DNA of 64,000 nucleotides, taken from assembly GCF_001639105.2 (NCBI RefSeq), contig NZ_CP015285.1, positions 1,480,501 through 1,544,500 on the forward strand, in the 5' to 3' direction. This stretch comes from Azospirillum humicireducens. Lineage in GTDB: Bacteria > Pseudomonadota > Alphaproteobacteria > Azospirillales > Azospirillaceae. Under the pieces are notes generated by a model. It was not told the origin of the DNA and made no database searches. It saw only the letters and a list, made by a program, of their open reading frames with translations. The translations under genes and the position numbers were made by a program. Below, piece by piece: positions 52,023 through 60,217 of the stretch; position 1 is the first letter of the stretch; every line of letters starts with the position of its first letter.

Positions 52023-52667
52023 TCAGACGCGGACCTTGAGGCAGAAGAAGCTGCGGTCCGCATCCATCGCGTCGAAGTCGTAATCGATGGGATCGCTGGC
52101 CCGCCGGGCAATTTCGATCAGGCCAAGTGTCGCACCGCGACTGCCGTCATCCGGGTCCTCCCGAAGCTGTTCACGGTAGTAGCTCTTGATACCGTTGCGG
52201 TCCAGGCTCTTCAGATGGTCCAACCTCTGCTTCAGGCGTGGAACGTCGCCGTTGCGCACGGTGTTGCCGCAGACGATGAAGACCTTGCCGTCCTCCATCC
52301 CGATGGTCACCATTCCAGCGCTGAGTTCGACCGGATGGCCGGCCCTGCCGGACATCTTTTCCGCCGAATAGCGGATGATGTTCTGCATCTGCTCGACAAA
52401 CACGGAGAAGACCCTGCGTATGGTGGGTCCATCAGCCTCTTCCAAAGCCATCTTTTCCCGCAAAGCCTCGCCCAAGGAATAAAGTATCCCTTCGGACAAG
52501 TATCCGCTAAAGGAAAACAGGATACCCTTGTCATCAAGATCGCGTTTTATAGCCGCATACTGCTGTGCAAGCATGGGAGCCGCCGGATTTTCCGTCAGTG
52601 CCTGACATACGCCGACTATCTCACTCCCTAAGCCAAAGGGCCATAGCCTTTTGAACAGGCGCGACAT
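52023..52667 (-). CDS. siaB: SiaB-family protein kinase
   Basis: 214 residues of the SiaB/DUF6272 family, GHKL-type serine/threonine kinases that phosphorylate SiaC. Segments: ILFSFSGYLSEGILYSLGEALREKM, RRVFSVFVEQMQNIIRYSAEKM (N-box-like, EQMQN), GMVTIGMEDGKVFIVCGNTV and the C-terminal GATLGLIEIARRAS (G-box-like). It lies 9 bp after the DUF3369 kinase and 23 bp before the siaC-like gene in one operon. Confidence 0.87.
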   Translation of the reverse strand: MSRLFKRLWPFGLGSEIVGVCQALTENPAAPMLAQQYAAIKRDLDDKGILFSFSGYLSEGILYSLGEALREKMALEEADGPTIRRVFSVFVEQMQNIIRYSAEKMSGRAGHPVELSAGMVTIGMEDGKVFIVCGNTVRNGDVPRLKQRLDHLKSLDRNGIKSYYREQLREDPDDGSRGATLGLIEIARRASDPIDYDFDAMDADRSFFCLKVRV

Positions 52668-52676
52668 CCGGTGCCA

Positions 52677-54446
52677 TCACACCGGCAAGACGACCCGGAA
52701 GGTCGATCCCCGTCCAAGTTCACTGTCCACCGCCACGGCACCACCATGAAGCAGGACGATCTGCTGCACCGTGTGCAGTCCTATGCCTGTCCCAGGAATG
52801 CCCGACGCGCCGGAACCGCGAAAGAACCGGTCGAACAGGTGCGGAATCTCCGGGGCCGGTATCCCCCGGCCATGGTCGGTCACCTCGATCACGGCCATCG
52901 CGCCATCGGCATCGCCATGCAGCAGAATCGCGCTGTCCGATCCGGAATACTTGACCGCATTGTTGACCAGATTGGTCATGACCAGTCCGATGAGATGGGC
53001 ATCGATTTCCACGCGACGCGGCAACCCATCCAGTTCCATCCGGAATTCACGATCCGGGTAGGCGACGCAGAAGGGGCGGACGACGCTGCGGATCAAGTCG
53101 GGAAGATCGACTTCAGCACGCTCTAGCACCAGCGCATTGCTTTGCAGCCGTTCGTCGGTCAGATGGACGTCGATCAGGCCGGTCAATCGCTGGACGCTGC
53201 CACGGATCACCGCCAGCCTTTCCAGCATCTCCGGTTCCACCTGTTCAGCCTTCATGGCGAGCAGTTGGGCGGCGCTGTCGATGATGGCGAGCGGGGTGCG
53301 GAACTCATGGCTGACCATACCCAGGAATTGGCGCTGCCGGTCGTGTGCCAGCAATTCGCACTCCAGCGCGCGCTCCACCCTCTCCTTGGCCAGGATCAGC
53401 GCCTTCTGGTTGGCGGCCAATTCGGTGGTGCGCTCCTCCACGCGCTGCTCAAGCGAACGGTTGAGCGCCACCAGCTCTTCATACAGGCAGACATTGTCGA
53501 AACCGATCGCGACACGGTTGCAGAACAGCTCCAGCAACCGGTGCTCGTCGGGGGTATAGGGCTCCTCCCGCTCCAGCCGAAAAACCGTCACGCCATGCTC
53601 GCGTGTTCGGAAAACCAGGACACACCGGTCGTCCTGGTACAGATTGCGCTGGCTCAGCAGCACATCCTCGATTTCTGCTGCCGCGCCGGCCGGAAGAATT
53701 TCGGCAATGGGCATGCCGATGCTGCGGGCGAACACCCCAAGTCCGGCCACCAGCGCCACCGACCGGCTGCCGTCACCGCGCTCCAGCGGCCGGCAGGCAA
53801 GCACGGACGGGCTTCTGCCCGGATCGACGAGGCGTGCGATCTGCTCCACCAGCTGTTCGACGAACGCGCGCATCGACCGCATTTCGAACAGGGAGGCCGA
53901 TGCATTCAGGATCCGCTCCAGCCCCTGCCTGTTGCGTTCGATCGTCACGATGTCGCGCCACGCCCGCAACGCGCTGACCAGCGTGGTGAACAGGCGCTGT
54001 GCCGTCAGTTCGCTCTTGGCCTTGTAGTCGTTGATGTCATAGCCGACGATGACGTCGCGCTCCGGCGCCTGCCCTGGCTGTCCGGTGCGCAGGATGATGC
54101 GCATGCGCTGGTTCCTCAACTCCTCCCGGATGTGGCGCACCAGCCGGAGACCGGCATCCTCCGTCTCCATCACCACATCCAGCAGGGCGACGGGAAGATC
54201 CGGCCGCAGTTCCAGCACTGCCTTCGCCTCTTCCGCCGACAAGGCGCTGACCACCTCGAAGGGACGGCCATCGAAGTCGAAATCGCGCAGAAGCACTGCG
54301 GTCATCGCATGAACCTGCGGATCATCGTCCACCACAAGGATGGGCCACGGCAAGCCGGACGGCCGGTGGGGACGTACCGCCGTGACGGCCCCATCCTCAG
54401 GACCGAACAGCAGTTCGTCATCCGGTCCTCCTTCCATACCCGACAT
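52677..54446 (-). CDS. Receiver-DUF3369-histidine kinase
   Basis: 589 residues, soluble. N-terminal receiver (PILVVDDDPQVHAMTAVLL, Asp in VALLDVVMETEDAG), a DUF3369 sensor domain (residues about 160-330, including SPSVLACRPLERGD and the EREEPYTPDEHRLLELFCNRVAIGFDNV helix), a coiled coil and a HisKA/HATPase module (MVSHEFRTPLAIIDSAAQLL, NLVNNAVKYSG, DHGRGIPAPEI, GTGIGLHTVQQIV). It is the first gene of the operon that continues with siaB, siaC and the cytosolic kinase, so it is probably an upstream input of the same pathway. Confidence 0.87.
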   Translation of the reverse strand: MSGMEGGPDDELLFGPEDGAVTAVRPHRPSGLPWPILVVDDDPQVHAMTAVLLRDFDFDGRPFEVVSALSAEEAKAVLELRPDLPVALLDVVMETEDAGLRLVRHIREELRNQRMRIILRTGQPGQAPERDVIVGYDINDYKAKSELTAQRLFTTLVSALRAWRDIVTIERNRQGLERILNASASLFEMRSMRAFVEQLVEQIARLVDPGRSPSVLACRPLERGDGSRSVALVAGLGVFARSIGMPIAEILPAGAAAEIEDVLLSQRNLYQDDRCVLVFRTREHGVTVFRLEREEPYTPDEHRLLELFCNRVAIGFDNVCLYEELVALNRSLEQRVEERTTELAANQKALILAKERVERALECELLAHDRQRQFLGMVSHEFRTPLAIIDSAAQLLAMKAEQVEPEMLERLAVIRGSVQRLTGLIDVHLTDERLQSNALVLERAEVDLPDLIRSVVRPFCVAYPDREFRMELDGLPRRVEIDAHLIGLVMTNLVNNAVKYSGSDSAILLHGDADGAMAVIEVTDHGRGIPAPEIPHLFDRFFRGSGASGIPGTGIGLHTVQQIVLLHGGAVAVDSELGRGSTFRVVLPV

Positions 54447-55025
54447 TCCCCCTCCCGTAGCCTGCAGGTTGGCCCCGGCCCTCCCGCCTGACCCGCCCCC
54501 GTACGTTGTCCAGCTGTGATGGAAGCATTGTACGCGACCACTTCCAAGGCCGTTTCGGCCCTCTCGATAGCATTCGTTTCAATTTGTCGCATATGACAGA
54601 AGATTGTCGCCGGCAGCTGATAATCTTCTGAAAGAAGATGCCGCTTCGACTATGAACGGATGATTCTGTACGGATAAGCTCAGTGTGTTTACGGCCATAG
54701 GGCTTTCAACCGGAAGCACCGCGCCTCAGCACTTCCCTTTATCCGTAGAGCTCGGATGGTTTCCTTCCGAGTTCCCACTGTTAGTTCCCACTGCTGCGCG
54801 CCATTAGACGGAGTCCCCGCGCAGCAATCCGACCATGGCGAGATAGTCATTTATATCAAATCATCCCTTGGTTGCGGGGTGACGAATGAGCGGCGTTGCG
54901 CTATGCTTGAGCGTAGCCATCGCCCTCCAACGGAACGCCACGTCCAGATGCCCCCTGCCGGCTTCGAACAGAATGCGCGCGCTGCCGGGACTCCGACATG
55001 CAGGCACGGGCCGGATGCGGTTCGA
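54447..55025. other. Divergent intergenic region with a 9-bp inverted repeat
   Basis: Separates two divergent kinase operons. CAGAAGATT (54597-54605) / AATCTTCTG (54622-54630) form a perfect inverted repeat with a 16-nt loop. From about 54580 to 54890 the DNA is AT-richer and no frame looks coding. The downstream kinase could start anywhere from ATG 54903 to 55026. Confidence 0.5.
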
Positions 55026-56660
55026 ATGGGACGCAAGACCGCCTCGCCTGCGGTCCTGGCGTTGCTGGCAGTCGCCCTTGCCCTAACGGTCGCAATGCTG
55101 GCGTTCGCGTCCCACCAGTACCACAGCCAGGTGATGACGGAGGCGGAGAACCGCAGTGCCGCGATCGCCCGCGTTCTGGAGGAGCATGCGGCACGGACTC
55201 TCGGCATCCACGCCATGACGCTGTCGCACCTGGAATGGATGGTCGACGATCTGGGATGGGACCGGATAGACGCCTCCCCCCTGCTGCACGAACGACTGAA
55301 GGCGCTGGCATCGCAAACGCCGGAGGTTCAGTCCTACTGGATCATCGACGAGGCGGGACGTGTCCGCGCCAGCAGCTTCGAATGGCCGATGCGCGTGCTG
55401 AGCGCTGCCGACCGAGAGTATTTCCGTGCCCATCTCGGGGCCGGGAACGCCATCCATATCGGCCCGCGGTTGAGCGGCAAGATCCTCTCGGAGATATTCT
55501 TCACCCTCAGCCGCCGGATGGAACTGCCCGGCAACCGGTTCCAGGGAGTGGCGCAGATCTCTCTGCTGCCCGGCTATTTCGCCGATTTCTACCGGTCAGT
55601 CCTGCATGATCCCCGTGACGTCGTCCTGCTTCTGCGCGACGACGGCCGCGCAATTGTCCGGGAACCGCTGAACAGCGCCCCGAACGACACCGAGATCGGC
55701 CATTTTCCTGAACTGCTCACCACGCCCGACGCCAACGGCACCTTCCGGGCCGTGACCTCCTTCGACGGGGTGGAGCGGGTGCTGGCCCGCCGCAAGGTTC
55801 CCAATCTTCCGGTCTATGTGGTCTACGGCACCGATGTCGCCTCCATCGACGCCGCATGGCGCGACCGGGTGGCGCCTTATGCCCTGTTCGCGATCCCGTC
55901 GATCGGACTGCTTGGACTGCTCGGCGTCATCGCGGTGCGCCGTTCTCGGCAGGCCGCCGATGCGCAGGAGGCGTTGCGCAGTGCCAACGAAGCGCTGGAG
56001 AGTCGCATCGCCGAACGGACCCGCCACTTGGACCAGGCGCTGGCCGACAAGGAGGTGCTGGTGCGCGACATCCATCACCGGGTGAAGAACAACCTGCAGG
56101 TCATTCTCAGCCTGCTGGAATTGCAGGCGCAGCGCTCGCCGGAGTTGGAAGCGCCGTTCAGCGAAGCGTTGAGCCGCATCAACACCATGGGACTGATCCA
56201 TGAGCAGATCTACCGCTCCACCGGAGTGTCCTCGGTCCGGATCGATGATTTCATCGAGGCACTGGTCGGCCATCTCAGCAGCTTCCACAGGCGCCCAGGC
56301 CGGGAGATCGCCATCCGCCATGACGTCGAGCCGGTTGCCATCGACGTGAACAGGGTGGTTCCCTTCGCCCTGATCCTCAACGAGGTGCTTTCGAACGCCT
56401 TCAAGCACGCCTTTGCGGATCGCTGTTCCGGCACCGTCACCATAACCTTCATGGCGGAGGACGGCATGCTGCACCTGACGGTGGAGGACGACGGCACCGG
56501 CGCTCCCGACCCGGAGCCTGCGCCCCGGCCGGCACGGCGATCCATGGGTATGGATCTGATCCGCGCCTTTACCCGCCAAATTCACGGCGAGTACCGCTTC
56601 ACCCACAATGACGGCACCCGCTTCGACCTGGTCTTTCCGCGGGAGGACGAGGCATCCTAA
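55026..56660 (+). CDS. Sensor histidine kinase of the HisKA_2 type with Cache sensor
   Basis: About 544 residues. Helix 1 (ASPAVLALLAVALALTVAMLAFAS), a periplasmic PDC/Cache domain (AENRSAAIARVLEEHAARTL ... VQSYWIIDEAGRVRASS ... DREYFRAHLGAG), helix 2 (YALFAIPSIGLLGLLGVIAV), a coiled coil and a HisKA_2 kinase: acceptor His in VLVRDIHHRVKNNLQVILSLLELQ, N-box ILNEVLSNAFKHAF and the short GTGAPDP G-box. Such kinases often serve general-stress or light/nutrient signalling with single receivers. The start is placed at ATG 55026, four residues before helix 1; ATGs at 54903 and 54948 are alternatives. Its stop is embedded in a long inverted repeat. Confidence 0.85.
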   Translation: MGRKTASPAVLALLAVALALTVAMLAFASHQYHSQVMTEAENRSAAIARVLEEHAARTLGIHAMTLSHLEWMVDDLGWDRIDASPLLHERLKALASQTPEVQSYWIIDEAGRVRASSFEWPMRVLSAADREYFRAHLGAGNAIHIGPRLSGKILSEIFFTLSRRMELPGNRFQGVAQISLLPGYFADFYRSVLHDPRDVVLLLRDDGRAIVREPLNSAPNDTEIGHFPELLTTPDANGTFRAVTSFDGVERVLARRKVPNLPVYVVYGTDVASIDAAWRDRVAPYALFAIPSIGLLGLLGVIAVRRSRQAADAQEALRSANEALESRIAERTRHLDQALADKEVLVRDIHHRVKNNLQVILSLLELQAQRSPELEAPFSEALSRINTMGLIHEQIYRSTGVSSVRIDDFIEALVGHLSSFHRRPGREIAIRHDVEPVAIDVNRVVPFALILNEVLSNAFKHAFADRCSGTVTITFMAEDGMLHLTVEDDGTGAPDPEPAPRPARRSMGMDLIRAFTRQIHGEYRFTHNDGTRFDLVFPREDEAS

Positions 56661-56775
56661 GCAGGTTTCTCCAGATCGGGCCACAGGCCCGGCCTGGAGA
56701 AACCTGCGGACTCTATGGTTTTGCAGCTTTTCCGAGCCCGCCCATCTGTGGGCGGAGTTCGGAAAACCTGCTTAG
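56657..56775. repeat. Nested inverted repeats between convergent kinase and hisE genes
   Basis: CTAAGCAGGTTT (56657-56668) is mirrored by AAACCTGCTTAG (56764-56775), the two gene ends being inside these arms. Two hairpins lie between them: GCAGGTTTCTCCAG (56661-56674) / CTGGAGAAACCTGC (56694-56707) with an inner CGGGCC/GGCCCG stem, and TTTTCCGA (56728-56735) / TCGGAAAA (56759-56766) with an inner CCGCCCA/TGGGCGG stem. The same arm can therefore pair with either of two partners. Confidence 0.75.
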
Positions 56776-57167
56776 TCGCGGCGCTTGTCGCGTTTGGCCA
56801 TTGCGGGTGAAACACCGTTGATGGGATCGTCGGACTTAGGCAATTTTTCCGCGATGCCATAGGCCAGTTCCCGCCGGCGCAGTTCGGCCAGAATTTCGTC
56901 GGGCGCGATCTCCAGGTCCGCCAGCAGGACGACGAGATTGTAGAGAAGGTCGGCCCCCTCCATCACCAGCGCGTCACGATCGCCGCGCATGGCCTCGATC
57001 GCCACCTCGATCGCTTCCTCCCCCACCTTGCGCGCCATGCGGGCACGCCCCTGCGCAAGCAGCTTTGCCGTGCGTGAGGCTTCGGGAGCAGCGGAAGGTT
57101 CGCGCCGCAGGGCTTGCACGGCTTCGTACAGGCTGCGGAGCGGATCAGGACCGATATATTGAACCAT
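56772..57167 (-). CDS. hisE: Phosphoribosyl-ATP pyrophosphatase
   Basis: 131 residues, second step of histidine synthesis: hydrolyses phosphoribosyl-ATP to phosphoribosyl-AMP. MazG-like helical fold: LAQGRARMARKVGEEAIEVAIEA (metal-binding Glu cluster), VMEGADLLYNLVVLLADLEI and ELRRRELAYGIAEKL. The next enzyme, hisI, is at 1073-1507 on the other strand. The C-terminal tail (DDPINGVSPAMAKRDKRRD) is basic. Its TAA stop is part of the inverted repeat shared with the convergent kinase gene. Confidence 0.93.
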   Translation of the reverse strand: MVQYIGPDPLRSLYEAVQALRREPSAAPEASRTAKLLAQGRARMARKVGEEAIEVAIEAMRGDRDALVMEGADLLYNLVVLLADLEIAPDEILAELRRRELAYGIAEKLPKSDDPINGVSPAMAKRDKRRD

Positions 57168-57312
57168 GGACTTGAAGTCGGTTTTTCTGCCCGAACTGTC
57201 AAGATGTTGGTTGGTCGTCCGAATATATAAGCCGTGCGGCTAGACCACGTCCGCCCCTCCAGCCGGCGATAGATTGTTGGGATTGCCGATTACCAGTACA
57301 TCAAATGATTTG

Positions 57313-57398
57313 CCCGAGAAAATCTCGGGGTAGCTGTAATTTTTGCAGCAACCAGCAATGCAAAGGAAACGCATTTGGCATTGGGTATACCAGTATAC
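57313..57398 (+). promoter_or_regulatory. Hairpin and twin GTATAC before the small repeat-protein operon
   Basis: CCCGAGA-AAA-TCTCGGG (57313-57329, perfect 7-bp stem) and two GTATAC palindromes at 57385-57390 and 57393-57398, 8 bp apart, followed by the ATG at 57430. The GTATAC pair overlaps the likely -10 region; a regulator cannot be named. Confidence 0.4.
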
Positions 57399-57429
57399 AG
57401 TCCCCTTATCAGCTCGATGGAGACCGATC

Positions 57430-57624
57430 ATGACCACCGCCACTTTCCAGCCCGGCACCGACAACCACGCTTCGACCGATGCCCTGCATGCCGTCGCCGA
57501 ATTCCCGGTGGCCTGGTTCGAAGCCACTCCGGCTTATCTGGTCCTGCGCCCGGTTGCGGCCTTCCTGCACGATTGGGTCGCCGCCACTCCGGCCGGCATC
57601 GTTCTCGGCTTGCTGAAGCACTGA
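57430..57624 (+). CDS. Small repeat protein 1 (64 aa), unrecognised family
   Basis: No known family. The C-terminal 40 residues consist of two copies of a 20-residue unit: AWFEATPAYLVLRPVAAFLH and WVAATPAGIVLGLLKH (W-x-x-ATPA-x-x-V). The units could form short amphipathic helices at a membrane. The N-terminal 25 residues are polar. GGAG lies before ATG 57430. A paralog follows 41 bp downstream with the same motif and a nearly identical ribosome binding region, so the pair arose by tandem duplication. Confidence 0.75.
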   Translation: MTTATFQPGTDNHASTDALHAVAEFPVAWFEATPAYLVLRPVAAFLHDWVAATPAGIVLGLLKH

Positions 57625-57665
57625 TCCCGGCGCCAACCTTCCCGCTCTCTTCAACGGAGACCATC

Positions 57666-57863
57666 ATGAGCAGCCTCAGCCTTCATCGCGGTGATCACGA
57701 CATCCAGGACGACGGTCTGTCGCTGCATCCGGTCCGCGATTTCGCCGCGGACTGGCTGGAAGCCACCCCGGCGGCCATCGTGATGCGTCCGGTCGGCACA
57801 TTCCTGACGGACTGGGTGCAGGCCACCCCGATGGCGATCCTGTTCCGCTCGCTGCAGCGCTGA
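57666..57863 (+). CDS. Small repeat protein 2 (65 aa), paralog of the preceding one
   Basis: Same design as its neighbour: DWLEATPAAIVMRPVGTFLT and DWVQATPMAILFRSLQR after a polar 28-residue N-terminus. The shared core is F-x-x-x-W-(F/L)-EATPA-x-x-V-x-RPV-x-x-FL-x-DWV-x-ATP. No cysteines, no signal peptide. Codon usage is like that of the genome. A strong terminator follows, so the two genes form a complete short transcript. Function unknown. Confidence 0.75.
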   Translation: MSSLSLHRGDHDIQDDGLSLHPVRDFAADWLEATPAAIVMRPVGTFLTDWVQATPMAILFRSLQR

Positions 57864-57891
57864 CGTCGGCGCATCACCTCGACCGGATCCG

Positions 57892-57946
57892 AAAGGCGAC
57901 CGCGGCATGGCCCGTTCACACGGGCGGCCGCGGCCTTTTCATTTTT
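57892..57946 (+). terminator. Terminator of the small repeat-protein operon
   Basis: AAAGGC (57892-57897) / GCCTTT (57933-57938), an inner CCGCG/CGCGG stem and a GCCCG/CGGGC tip form a long hairpin, followed by TTTTCATTTTT. Confidence 0.7.
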
Positions 57947-58003
57947 GGACTTGTTTCTCGATCAACCCGGCCCCGAAGAGAACAGGATCCGACCATCGGC
58001 GCG

Positions 58004-58741
58004 TCATGTGCCGCCGCGAACATCCTCGACCAGCAGTTCGAGCCTTGGCAGGTCACGCACCACCAGCGCATCGGAGCGCCGTTCCAATACTCCATCGCGG
58101 GTCAGATCGCTCAGCACACGGGCGACGGTCTCACGGGTCGTGCTGACGCGGGCAGCGATGTCCGAATGGACCGGAATGGGAGCGATGATCGCCGAGGTCC
58201 CCCGCCGCGTGCCGCGTTTGGCAAGGCGCAAAAGCTCGGCATGAATGCGGTTGTTGGCGCCCAGCGTAGACAGTTCCATGATGCGGTCGGTCGCGCTCCG
58301 CAGCTTGTCGCACAGCCGCAGCATCATCGCCATCGCCAGTTCGGGATGGGCCGCCACCAGTTGCTGGAAGGGCCGGGCCGGCAGGAAAGCGATCAACGTC
58401 CCCTCCCCCAACGCCACGACGGAGGCCGAACGCGGTCGGCCGTCCAGCGCTGACATCTCCCCGACCAACTCCCCGCTTTCGATGTCGCTGAAGCTCACCT
58501 CGCGCCCACCGGCGGAGTGGCTGACCACCCGCACACGCCCATCCACAATGAAGGCGACGTCGCGGGTGTCCGCCCAATGGTCGATCAACTGCTCGTCCGG
58601 GGCAAAGCGGCGCCAGCGGCATTGGCGCGCCACGGCCAACCGCTGCTCGGCAGTCAGCGGACGCAGCAGCGCGATCCGGTCCAACCCGCCGGGCGGCGCT
58701 TCGGGCAAAGTGTCTTCGTGCGGCAATTCGGCTTTAGACAC
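58004..58741 (-). CDS. Crp/Fnr-family transcription regulator
   Basis: 245 residues. Cyclic-nucleotide-binding-like domain (DEQLIDHWADTRDVAFIVDGRVRVVSHSAGGREVSFSDIESGELVGEMSALDGRPRSASVVAL), dimer helix, and HTH_Crp (HSDIAARVSTTRETVARVLSDLTRDGVLE). No N-terminal cysteine cluster, so it is not an oxygen-sensing FNR; the ligand is unknown. The start is placed at GTG 58741; a TTG at 58804 would add 21 residues. It converges with the small repeat-protein operon. Confidence 0.88.
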   Translation of the reverse strand: MSKAELPHEDTLPEAPPGGLDRIALLRPLTAEQRLAVARQCRWRRFAPDEQLIDHWADTRDVAFIVDGRVRVVSHSAGGREVSFSDIESGELVGEMSALDGRPRSASVVALGEGTLIAFLPARPFQQLVAAHPELAMAMMLRLCDKLRSATDRIMELSTLGANNRIHAELLRLAKRGTRRGTSAIIAPIPVHSDIAARVSTTRETVARVLSDLTRDGVLERRSDALVVRDLPRLELLVEDVRGGT

Positions 58742-58928
58742 GGGACTGTTTCGGCCTCCGGCCCGGATTGCTTGTTGCGCGAAAGGATAGCTCGACCTGC
58801 ACAAAGGGGGAAGGCGTTGTGACCAATGGGCGATGTCAACCCTCCGTTAACGCTGAGCGGGCAGAAGGGACTCAAATCCCGCCGACCAGCCCTCCTCCGC
58901 CCCCTCACCTGTTGCCGGAGCGTCGATC

Positions 58929-59330
58929 ATGCCCAGCCTGTTCCCCGTGCCCACCGCACGCCGCATCGATTCCCATCGCCTGCTGTCCGTCGCCCTGATC
59001 CCCTTCGCCGCGTCCATCGCCATGGCGAGCACGGTCGCCGCCACCGGCTTCACGGCCAGCCCGCTGGGCGAATCGACCAGCACGCTCGGCTTCCTCCTGG
59101 ACTTCACCACATTCTGTTATCTGGCCGTCGCTATGGCCCATCTGTCGGGCGCGATCGCCGACCGCACCTGCGGCGGGATGGCCGCCGGCCTGTCGATGGA
59201 CGAGTTCGACGCGCCACAACCGATCTCCGGCGAAGAGTTCTGGCAGGCCTTCCCCAACCATGTCGACGGCGCCGCCATCGCCGGTGCCGTCACCCTGGTG
59301 AGCGTGATCGCCGGTTCGCTTGTCGGCTGA
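58929..59330 (+). CDS. Small membrane protein (133 aa), unrecognised
   Basis: Three hydrophobic segments: LLSVALIPFAASIAMASTVAATG, FLLDFTTFCYLAVAMAHLSGAI and AAIAGAVTLVSVIAGSLVG at the C-terminus, with a soluble stretch (SMDEFDAPQPISGEEFWQAF) between the last two. No family is recognised. It lies 83 bp upstream of the DUF502 gene on the same strand. Confidence 0.65.
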   Translation: MPSLFPVPTARRIDSHRLLSVALIPFAASIAMASTVAATGFTASPLGESTSTLGFLLDFTTFCYLAVAMAHLSGAIADRTCGGMAAGLSMDEFDAPQPISGEEFWQAFPNHVDGAAIAGAVTLVSVIAGSLVG

Positions 59331-59413
59331 TCCCGTCCGCTCCACACGGCAGTTGAGAGAGGCGCGCGCTTGCCCCACTATGGCGCGGGCAGACGACGGG
59401 CGGATGGACAGGC

Positions 59414-60217
59414 GTGAGCGGAGATCAGAAAGACCTGAAGGCACAGGAGAAATTCCAGCCGGCGGAACCGGCGCGGCACCGCCGCGAGGGCATCGGCTTC
59501 ATGGGACGCCTGCGCGCCTATTTCCTGGCCGGCATCCTGGTCACTGCTCCGATCGCCATCACCGCCTATATCGCCTGGTGGTTCGTTTCGCTGATCGACG
59601 GCCATATCAGGCCCTTGATCCCCACCGCCTACAACCCTGAAAATTACCTTCCCTTCTCGATCCCCGGCCTTGGGCTGCTGGTGGTGATCGTGGTCGTGAC
59701 GCTGATCGGCGCCTTCGCTGCCGGCTATGTCGGACGCCTGGTCCTGGGCGTCGGCGAAGGGGTGGTCGGGCGCATGCCGGTCGTCCGCTCCGTCTATGGT
59801 GCGGTGAAGCAAATCTTCGAAACGGTGCTGGCCAAGAAATCCAATGCATTCCGCGAAGTGGTGATCGTCCAGTATCCGCGTCCCGGCGTGTGGTCTCTGG
59901 GCTTCATCACCGGCAATGCCCATCCGGAGGTGCAGTTGCAGCTGGCCGGACAGGCAGAGGACATGGTCAACGTCTTCATCCCCTGCGCTCCGCCCACCGC
60001 CGGCTATCTGGCGATGGTGCCGCGGCGCGAGGTGACTGCGCTGAACATGTCGGTGGAAGACGGCCTGAAGCTGGTGATGTCCGGCGGCATCGTCGTTCCG
60101 CCCGAGCGCCGCCCGACCCTGGTGGAGCCGATGGCCGAGAGTGGGCCGGATCAGAACGACGGCCGTGATCAGCCAGACCGCAAGGTCTTGGCCGCCGCGT
60201 CGCGTTCGAAGAGGTAG
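59414..60217 (+). CDS. DUF502 membrane protein
   Basis: 267 residues. Two membrane segments (LRAYFLAGILVTAPIAITAYIAWWFV and GLGLLVVIVVVTLIGAFAAGYVG) and the DUF502 blocks RMPVVRSVYGAVKQIFETVL, FREVVIVQYPRPGVWSLGFITG, VNVFIPCAPPTAGYLAMVPRREV and LNMSVEDGLKLVMSGGIV. Function unknown. Translation starts at GTG 59414. The last 49 bp overlap the end of recG on the opposite strand, so the C-terminal 16 codons of each gene are antisense to one another. Confidence 0.9.
   Translation: MSGDQKDLKAQEKFQPAEPARHRREGIGFMGRLRAYFLAGILVTAPIAITAYIAWWFVSLIDGHIRPLIPTAYNPENYLPFSIPGLGLLVVIVVVTLIGAFAAGYVGRLVLGVGEGVVGRMPVVRSVYGAVKQIFETVLAKKSNAFREVVIVQYPRPGVWSLGFITGNAHPEVQLQLAGQAEDMVNVFIPCAPPTAGYLAMVPRREVTALNMSVEDGLKLVMSGGIVVPPERRPTLVEPMAESGPDQNDGRDQPDRKVLAAASRSKR

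Noticed and set aside
50579..54446. Diguanylate cyclase SiaD
   Set aside because: No GGDEF-type motif in any frame of this locus; the candidate position holds a histidine kinase.
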